DNA of 64,000 nt from Acanthacorydalis orientalis (lineage: Eukaryota; Arthropoda; Insecta; Megaloptera; Corydalidae), in the NCBI GenBank assembly GCA_034766995.1, contig CM068317.1, forward strand, positions 35,179,428 through 35,243,427, in the 5' to 3' direction. Below, one piece after another: positions 53,601 through 64,000 of the stretch (position 1 is the stretch's first letter; each line of letters opens with the position of its first letter). Below the pieces are notes generated by a model. The model made no database searches and was not told the DNA's origin. It worked only from the letters and a program-made list of their open reading frames with translations. Both the position numbers and the translations under genes were made by a program.

Positions 53601-54717
53601 AATGATATGCGACATGAGCCGTTTCGCACTTAATTTCGACTACTTATGGCCGAAAAACTGGTTGAAAAATAGGTTTTTCGATCAAAATTAGGCTTTTTTG
53701 GAAGATAATCCAATAGAATTGCACACCACGACATAGATAATTTTAAGACGCATCTAACGATATGCGACATGAGCCATTTCGCACTTAATTTCGACTACTT
53801 ATGGACGAAAAACTGGCTGAAAAATAGATTTTTCGGGCAAAATTAGGCTTTTTTGGAAGATAATCGAATCGAATTACACAAAAGGAGATAGATAATTTTA
53901 TGACGCATCTAACGATATGCGACATGAGCCATTTCACACTTAATTTCGACTACTTATGGCCGAAAAACTGGTTGAAAAATAGATTTTCGGGCAAAATTAG
54001 GCTTTTTTGGAAGATAATCGAATCGAGTTGCATACCACGAGATAGGTAATTTTAAGACGAATCTAACGATATGCGACATGAGCCATTTCGCACCTAATTC
54101 CCTTTACTTATGACCGAAAAAGTGGTTGAAAAATAGGTTTTTCGGGCAAAATTAGGCTTTTATGGAAGATAATCGAATCGAATTTCACACCACGAGACAG
54201 ATAATTTTAAGACGCATCTAACGATATGCGACATGAGCCGTTTCGCACTTAATTTCGTCTATTTATGGCCGAAAAACCGGTTGAAAAATAGGTTTTTTGG
54301 GCAAAATTATGTCTTTTTGGAAAATAATCGGATCGAATCACACACCACGTGATAGATAATTTTAAGACGCATCTAACGATATGCGACATGAGCCATTTCG
54401 CACTTAATTTCGACTACTTATGGACGAAAAACTGGCTGAAAAATAGATTTTTCGGGCAAAATTAGGCTTTTTTGGAAGATAATCGAATCGAATTACACAA
54501 AAGGAGATAGATAATTTTATGACGCATCTAACGATATGCGACATGAGCCATTTCACACTTAATTTCGACTACTTATGGCCGAAAAACTGGTTGAAAAATA
54601 GATTTTCGGGCAAAATTAGGCTTTTTTGGAAGATAATCGAATCGAGTTGCATACCACGAGATAGGTAATTTTAAGACGAATCTAACGATATGCGACATGA
54701 GCCATTTCGCACCTAAT
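41672..54717 (+). repeat. Homogenised 929-bp higher-order repeat (monomer order A-B-C-D-E-F)
   Basis: The A-type marker TTCGTCTATTTATGGCCG occurs at 41672, 42601, 43530, 44459, 46162, 47091, 48835, 49764, 50693, 51622, 52551, 53170 and 54254. Regular spacing is 929 (six monomers, one being 154). Irregular spacings are 1703 (two units minus one monomer), 1744 (two units minus 114), 619 (minus two monomers) and 1084 (plus one monomer). B is marked by TTTTTCGATCAAAATTAGG, C by GGTTTATCGGGCGAAATT, D by TATGGACGAAAAACTGGC, E by TTTTATGACGCATC and F by TAATTCCCTTTACTTATGAC. Confidence 0.92.
47977..48017 (+). repeat. Truncated A-type monomer (41 bp left of 155)
   Basis: Between GACGCAT at 47977 and the next at 48018 only 41 bases remain. 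GCGACAT is joined directly to GTGATAGATAATTTTAAG, a 114-bp internal deletion. It is the only non-integer deletion I found in the homogenised centre. Confidence 0.88.
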
Positions 54718-55290
54718 TCCCTTTACTTATGACCGAAAAACCGGTTGAAAAATAGGTTTTTTGGGCAAAATTATGTCTTTTTGGAAAATAATCGGATCGA
54801 ATCACACACCACGTGATAGATAATTTTAAGACGCATCTAACGATATGCGACATGAGCCATTTCGCACTTAATTTCGACTACTTATGGACGAAAAACTGGC
54901 TGAAAAATAGATTTTTCGGGCAAAATTAGGCTTTTTTGGAAGATAATCGAATCGAATTACACAAAAGGAGATAGATAATTTTATGACGCATCTAACGATA
55001 TGCGACATGAGCCATTTCACACTTAATTTCGACTACTTATGGCCGAAAAACTGGTTGAAAAATAGATTTTCGGGCAAAATTAGGCTTTTTTGGAAGATAA
55101 TCGAATCGAGTTGCATACCACGAGATAGGTAATTTTAAGACGAATCTAACGATATGCGACATGAGCCATTTCGCACCTAATTCCCTTTACTTATGACCGA
55201 AAAACCGGTTGAAAAATAGGTTTTTTGGGCAAAATTATGTCTTTTTGGAAAATAATCGGATCGAATCACACACCACGTGATAGATAATTT
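54717..55290 (+). repeat. F/A hybrid monomers forming a ~464-bp three-monomer repeat
   Basis: At about 54721 and 55185 an F-type start (CCCTTTACTTATGACCGAAAAA) continues as an A-type end (CCGGTTGAAAAATAGG, then TTTTTTGGGCAAAATTATG). The hybrid join is within the shared GACCGAAAAA or GGCCGAAAAA. The two hybrids are 464 bp apart, with D and E monomers between them, so a shorter higher-order unit was duplicated at the array margin. Confidence 0.82.
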
Positions 55291-57060
55291 TAAGACGCAT
55301 CTAACGATGTGCGATATGAGCCATTTCGCATTTTTTTTCGACTACTTATAGCCAAAAAACTGGTTGAAAAATAGGTTTTTCGGGCAAAATTAGGCTTTTT
55401 TGGAAGATAATCGGATCGAATTGCACACCTCGTGATAGATAATTTTAAGACGCATCTAACGATGTGCGACATTAGCCGTTTCGCACTTAATTTCGATTAT
55501 TTATGGCCGAAAAACCGGTTGAAAAATAGGTTTTTTGGGCAAAATTATGTATTTTTGGAAAATAGTCAGATCGAATCACACACCACGTGATAGATAATTT
55601 CATGACGCATCTAACGATGAGCGATATTAGCCGTTTTGCACTTAATTTCGACTAATCATAGCCGAAAAACTAGTTCAAATATTGGGTTTTTGGTCAAAAG
55701 AAGGCCCTTTCGGAGAATAATCGGATCGAATCACACACCACGTGATAGATAATTTCAAGACGCATCTACCGATGTACGACATTAGACGTTTCGCACTTAA
55801 TTTCGTCTCATTATAGCTGAAAAACTAGTTCAAAAATAGGTTTTTTGGTCAAAATAGGCCGGTTTTGGAAAATAATTCAATCGAATTGCACACCACGAGA
55901 CAGATAATTTTAAGATGCATCTAACGATATGCGACGTGAGCCGTTTCGCACTTAATTTCGACTACTTATGGCCGAAAAACTGGTTGAAATATAGGTTTTT
56001 CGGGCAAAATTAGGCTTTTATGGAAGATAATCGAATCGAATTGCACACCTCGTGATAGATAATTTTAAGACGCATCTAACGATGTGCGATATTAGCCGTT
56101 TCGCACTTAATTTCGATTATTTATGGCCGAAAAACCGGTTGAAAAATAGGTTTTTTGGGCAAAATTATGTCTTTTTGGAAAATAGTCGAATCACACACCA
56201 CGTGATAGATAATTTCAAGTCGCATCTAACGATGTACAACATTAGCCGTTTCGCACTTAATTTCGACTAATTATAGCCGAAAAATTAGTTCAAAAATGGG
56301 TTTTTTGGTCAAAATAAGGCCGTTTTGGACCGTAATCGGATCGAATCACACACCACGTGATAGATAATTTCAAGACGCATCTACCGATGTACGACATTAG
56401 ACGTTTCGCACTTAATTTCGTCTCATTATAGCTGAAAAACTAGTTCAAAAATAGGTTTTTTGGTCAAAATAGGCCCGTTTTGGAAAATAATTCAATCGAA
56501 TTGCACACCACGTGATAGATAATTTTAAGATGCATGTAACGATGTGCGATATTAGCCGTTTCGCACTTAATTCGACTAATTATGGCCGAAAAACTAGTTC
56601 AAAAATGGGTTTTTTGATCAAAATAAGGCCGTTTTGGACAATAATCGGATCGAATCACACACCATGATGTAGATAAGTTCAAGACGCATCTATCAATGTT
56701 GACATTAACCGTTTCGCACTTAAATTCGACAATTTATAGCCCAAAAATTGGTTGAAAAACGTGTTTTTTGGGTAAAATAAAGCTATTTTGGATAATAATC
56801 GGATCGAATCACACACCACGTGATAGATAATTTCAAGACGCATCTGACGATGTGTAATATTAGCTGTTTCACACTCAATTTCGACTACTTAAAGCCGAAT
56901 TTTGGTTTAAGTGGGTGTTTTAGTCAAAATAAGGCCTTTTTGAAAATAATTCAATCAAATTGCACACCATATGATAAAGAATTTTAAGAGGCATCTAACC
57001 ATGTATGATATTAGCAGTTTTGCATTTAATTTTGAGTCCTTCTGGCTGAAAATCTCAAAT
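55291..57060 (+). repeat. Degenerate right edge of the 155-bp satellite
   Basis: Monomers become progressively diverged: ATTAGCCG for ATGAGCC, AAAACTAGTTCAAAAATGGG, CCGTTTTGGA, and CACGTGATAG almost throughout. They lose the A-F order. The last recognisable copy is near 56985-57060 (GAGGCATCTAACCATGTATG). Less homogenised edges with a homogenised centre are the expected result of unequal exchange. Confidence 0.88.
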
Positions 57061-57783
57061 ATAATTTTTTCCAACCATTATTATTAGGTAATTGTAGGAA
57101 TTACTTTATAAAGAAAACATAACGTATTTGACGATAACCTCTTTCAACAGTAACACATATACGAAGTTATAATAAAACTTATAGCAAAGATTGTTGACAT
57201 TTAGACATACTAATGTTATATTTAAGTAATTACTGAAAAGTATATATAACTGGAATGATAACATACTTGCTAAAGAATGCAAAAGCAGGACATCGTTTCA
57301 TAAAGAGAACTAACCTTAGAAGGTACTTCGATTGCTTCATCCTTATATTCTCAATGGTAGCTGTTTGCAAAAATAATTATTATTTTATTCAAAATGGTAG
57401 AATACTAAGCTGCTGTTAACTTAATAACAAAAAACAGCTTGTATCTGAAAATAAATATATAATTTTGAACTTACTATTTATTTTAATTTAATCTAATATA
57501 TAAGTATATGTTGTTTTTTTAACAAGTAATTCAAAATAATAACATAATAATTCTCTAATGATAAAAATAAATGATATTATTTTTCATCCGAGTACTGTAT
57601 TGTTTTATATCATTGTTTCTATAAAATAGTTTTCAATGTATATAAATGAAAAGTAAGGATAGCAATACCTTTTTTATTGAAATAAATTGGTCCTTTTTTA
57701 TATATAATTCACATACCAATTTTATAGACACTTCAATATAAATATTGCAAAACTCTTAACTTTATATAACCAAATAACTAAAA
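57061..57783. other. AT-rich intergenic DNA between satellite and CHRAC1
   Basis: No repeat unit, coding region or RNA gene is visible. The minus-strand 3' end of CHRAC1 presumably lies here; see the candidate poly-A signal. Confidence 0.6.
57673..57678 (-). terminator. Candidate poly-A signal for CHRAC1
   Basis: TTTATT on the plus strand is AATAAA on the minus strand, about 106 bases past the CHRAC1 stop codon. The hexamer is common in AT-rich DNA, so this is a position-based guess. Confidence 0.4.
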
Positions 57784-58225
57784 CTAAATGAGATCTAAAA
57801 ATTGTTCAGTTTCACTATCACTATCAGTTTCTTCAGATGATCCTATTCCACTTTTGTCCATATTTTTTTTTTTCATAATTTCTTTGAATTGTCGAACTGT
57901 TATCTTTCTCGGAACCCATTCACGAAGAAAATCCAATCGATCATCAGTTTGTACGATTTCTGCAAGTTCTTTATATTCTAGTTTCTTTTTTCCACTTATT
58001 TCAAATGCCTTTGTTGTTAAAAACTGTATAAAAATTTCCTAAAAAGATTAAAAAGTAAATTACATCATTAAAATCTATATATTATTTCTAACCTCACTTG
58101 AATATAAAAATAAAACATACAGTTGCTTTGCCAACAAGAAATGGAGCGTCATGGCCGATAGTTTCTACGTCTGGAGAACTTCTCATAATAGTTCTTATAC
58201 GAGAAATAGGAAAACTTGTTGACAT
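57784..58225 (-). CDS. CHRAC1: CHRAC1-like histone-fold protein (chromatin accessibility complex subunit), two exons
   Basis: Exon 1 is 58225-58121 (35 codons, ATG at 58225). Exon 2 is 58038-57784 (84 codons and TAG). The 82-bp intron has GTATGT and TTTTTAG ends and is in phase 0. The 119-residue product has the H2A/NF-YC-like histone fold of CHRAC1 (human CHRAC-15, fly Chrac-16). Residues 6-18 read PISRIRTIMRSSP, as in the family's LPLSRIRVIMKSSP-type start. They are followed by VGKATEIFIQFL (about 31-42), LEYKELAEIV (about 55-64), DRLDFLREWVPRKI (about 68-81) and a short acidic Ser/Asp/Glu tail (about 104-115). By family knowledge it pairs with CHRAC-17/POLE3 and helps ACF1-ISWI slide nucleosomes, acting in the nucleus. 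Length matches the human protein (131). The plus-strand open frame 57788-58042 is only its antisense shadow. The call rests on motif recall, without a database search. Confidence 0.88.
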
Positions 58226-58773
58226 TTTAATGATTATTTAACTAACTCGATTCACTTACAGTTCAATTTCGCGGATAAATTAGATAAATACAAGCATAGA
58301 TAGAGTATCTCAATACAAGTACCACTCTTCACAAAAAAATACTAATATTTATAATGTAATATCACCTGTGTGCACAGGAAGCTTTATGTACGCTCTTTGG
58401 ATTTCAAATTTGAATGTTCATTATGGAGAAATGTTTGCTGATTTATTAGTACTTGATAGTTGCTGTGTTTGTTTATTTAAGGTTTAAGAGCGTGTTGTTT
58501 TAATAATTGCAATTGTTGTCTGGTTGTCATATATTTTAAGATCTGTTTGGAGTAAAAATTTGTTAATTATGTAGTATTTTATTTATTTTTAGTATCTTAT
58601 TCCAATCTTTAAACGCTTAATTGATAAAATGATTTGAAAAATATTTAATTACAGTTTTTTTCACTTTAAAAAATTTTTTAAAAAATAATCATATTCAGCA
58701 TCTATAATTATCTATTATGACATTAATAAATATAGTCAATCAATTTAATATGATAGAAATTAAATACATAATA
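58226..58773. other. Upstream region of CHRAC1, no gene seen
   Basis: The CHRAC1 promoter and 5' UTR should lie here (minus strand). I see CACCTGTGTGCACAGG near 58371, containing 6-bp inverted arms CCTGTG and CACAGG. No clear TATA box or other gene is visible. Confidence 0.5.

Positions 58774-58851
<78 letters not shown>
58774..58851. repeat. (AT)n microsatellite
   Basis: A pure TA dinucleotide run of about 78 bp. Open frames across it (YIYIYI) have no coding meaning. Confidence 0.95.
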
Positions 58852-58853
<2 letters not shown>

Positions 58854-59516
58854 ACTGGATACATACTTTCTTTTCAATTATTATTTAATGAAGTATAAAA
58901 ATAGAAAAATTAATTATTAATATAAAATTCCAATATCACAAATTAATAAATTAAAATTTTTAAATTATTACAATCAAAACCTCAAAATGATTTATTTTTT
59001 CTTTAGATTTTACATTACCATTTGAGTCAATTTTAAATTATTTGTTTTTAAGATACATTTTCTACAATTCATGTGTTATTAAACTTTTTTGACAGAACAT
59101 ATTTAAAATATTTATTTCCTTGTATAAATTCAAATCGTATTTTTCTTTTTTGTAGTTTTAAATTCCAACATTATTACTTGCATACATTTTGTTCAACATT
59201 TTCATATAATACTCACTAGAAACAACATTGTATATAAGAGGTTAAAATGAAATAGTATAATATAATTAAAATTTTATTAACATATTACTTACATACCTTT
59301 ACAAATATAATGAATTAAATATGGTACATAAAAAAATATCAACAATATGTCATTACATTATATGTAATAATATCTATAACAATTTTTTAATAAGAACTGT
59401 GTTTCTCCATTTTCTTGTAGTAATAAAAGTAGTTTTATCTAAAAGTTGTGATGATATGCACAAATTCATCTATTCAAAACTTTTGAGAAAAGAACAGAAT
59501 CAGATCAAATTTTATA
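58852..59516. other. AT-rich intergenic DNA
   Basis: Nothing supported: no exon with splice sites, no RNA gene and no repeat family recognised. Confidence 0.6.
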
Positions 59517-60044
<528 letters not shown>

Positions 60045-60462
60045 ATATGTATAATTTGTATGTTAAAAAATTATATAAAATTTTAAATGTGTTGCCTAAA
60101 TAGAATTTGAAAGTTTATGTTATTATAATTCATTCTGTAATTATTGAAGATCATATAAAACGTTTATATTATTTATTTTCCAAAATATATAATCACAGAT
60201 AAAAGTAGATAAACTAAAATATGAATTAATTTAAAGTGTACTTATCTGACAATTATTAATAATTCAAACTATCGACAATGTTATAGCGTAAAGAAAGATG
60301 ACAACATTGATAGATGTTTTTAATACAAAACTGGTGTTTTATATTTAAAATTTACTTCAAAATAATTGTTACAAAAAAAATATATTTTTGTACCAATCCA
60401 TAAAAAGTGTCAATACATTAACACTAATATACTTTTATCTATATTTTAAAAACAGTCATGCT
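60045..60462. other. AT-rich intergenic DNA downstream of the CD36-family gene
   Basis: No gene or repeat is recognised here. Confidence 0.6.
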
Positions 60463-60468
60463 TTTATT
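60463..60468 (-). terminator. Candidate poly-A signal for the CD36-family gene
   Basis: TTTATT on the plus strand (AATAAA on the minus strand), about 30 bases past the stop codon at 60500-60498. A second AATAAA overlaps the stop itself (60502-60507). This implies a short 3' UTR unless a distal site is used. Confidence 0.4.
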
Positions 60469-60497
60469 ACAACACACACTAAAATAAGAGTACAATT

Positions 60498-63100
<2,603 letters not shown>

Positions 63101-64000
63101 CTGTAAATTCATAAAAAAGATTATGAGAAAAAATATAAAATGAATTTATAAAATTTGAATTATATAGAAAAATATTTTATTAAAAGTAAAGGTTGGAATA
63201 AAAGCATAATTAGAAAAAAAAATGTGGATAGTAGAATGAGGTGGGGGTAGTAAAAAATTCAATTATAAAAGTTTAAATTTTACTTTTTCACAATTCATTT
63301 CTAACGCTGTAATTAAATTCAGTTTCACAATGAATTATTTTTTCACCTCACGAACCAATAATAATTTTTTTGGTCAAAAATATTCAATCATTATTGATCA
63401 CTTTTGATTGTTGCCTGCCATACTATTAATCATTTTCGATACGCATTTCAATTGCAATTGGATTATCTTCAGAGAATTAAGGGTGAGAATTTTTTTTTGC
63501 AGAGTGAAAAAGAAATCATTTATAAAAGAAAATCGATTTTTTCATTTTTGAATATGAAAATGAATATCTATTTTATCGTATTAGTGAGCAAAGATAGTGT
63601 AAAGGATAGATAATCATGTTGGATAAAAGAAAAATGTATTTATCAATGAAAATTCAATCGTTAAAAAAGAATTCCGGATTATTCTGAGTTATCCTATTAA
63701 ACGCCAATCACTGAATAAAACACAACATTTTTTTTCCATTAATTAACTGCTAGTAATGATAAATAAAACATGTGTTCACAAACTAAAACATATATTAATG
63801 ATTAGGTTATAAGCATATAGCGTGTTAATTGATGTATAATGAATATAATATCGTATTGTGAGATTATTTGTTTTCATGATTTTTAGGACCACACTGAATT
63901 CGTCCGTATAAGTATTAACGTAACATTATTTTTATACCCAAATAATAAAAGCAATACAAAAAATTTTTTTTGTTTAAGACTTCTGCTCCCTCTCACAACT
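63101..64000 (-). other. Incomplete intron or upstream region of the CD36-family gene
   Basis: No exon carrying the expected GPY-YR motif and donor is found, and no other gene is recognised. The open frame at 63404-63613 (plus) has no recognisable protein family and no supporting context. Confidence 0.55.

Larger units (their letters stand above)
41005..57060 (+). repeat. 155-bp satellite array with six-monomer higher-order repeat
   Basis: The monomer period is 155 bp: TAAGACGCATCTAA starts recur with GACGCAT at 41009, 41164, 41319, 41474 and 41629. Monomers contain ATATGCGACATGAGCC, TTTCGCACTTAATTTCGACT, ACTTATGGCCGAAAAACTGG and TTTTTCGGGCAAAATTAGGC. There are about 103 monomers. The centre is organised in ordered types A-F giving a 929-bp unit; the outer monomers are diverged. 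Short open frames inside (for example 55290-55472 minus, 56052-56270 plus) are repeat by-products. Confidence 0.95.

Noticed and set aside
1..57060. Common ancestry of the three satellites (shared GACGCATC, GATGCGTA and CCGAAAAA words)
   Set aside because: Shared words are short and not in a consistent order. Without alignment statistics I cannot separate them from chance in low-complexity DNA.
63404..63613. 69-codon plus-strand open frame
   Set aside because: No recognisable family, AT-rich composition, and it lies in the presumed intron or upstream region. Chance frame is the simplest explanation.

Overview
The window looks like a piece of an animal nuclear genome, most likely an insect. 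Two spliced, intron-bearing genes sit at the right end: a CHRAC1-type histone-fold protein and a CD36-family class B scavenger receptor. Both use GT-AG introns, mostly short, in AT-rich sequence with long (AT)n microsatellites. There is no sign of bacterial gene organisation, and the species cannot be named from this sequence.

Layout. (1) 1-29080: satellite array 1, built from a ~165-bp monomer family arranged in alternating orientations. Its higher-order units are 2471 or 2657 bp, each containing a GC-rich palindromic core and a 186-bp module in variable copy number. Seven units are nearly identical. A 100-N gap lies at 17722-17821. The array flips orientation at 21.9 kb and back at 24.3 kb, each time at a palindromic core. 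(2) 29081-29440: a GC-richer insertion made of a tRNA-derived SINE-like piece (minus strand) and two copies of a hairpin-rich ~100-bp repeat, followed by ~140 bp of unique spacer. (3) 29583-41004: a 41-bp satellite, plus-oriented up to about 34925 and inverted after about 35030, so the two halves form a giant inverted repeat. (4) 41005-57060: a 155-bp satellite with a six-monomer, 929-bp higher-order repeat, unequal-exchange scars, and degenerate monomers at the edges. (5) 57061-64000: ordinary AT-rich genic DNA.

Genes. Both are on the minus strand. CHRAC1 (57784-58225) is complete: two exons, 119 codons plus stop. The CD36-family gene (60498-63100) is represented by its last seven exons, about 413 residues. 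Its N-terminal exon or exons lie beyond position 64000. The two genes show no functional link; they are simply neighbours at the edge of the satellite block. The long open frames within the satellites and (AT)n tracts are by-products of repeats and are not called as genes.

The most unusual feature is the architecture: three unrelated satellite families in direct succession, two of them organised as large inverted repeats. I see no protein-coding novel system here.
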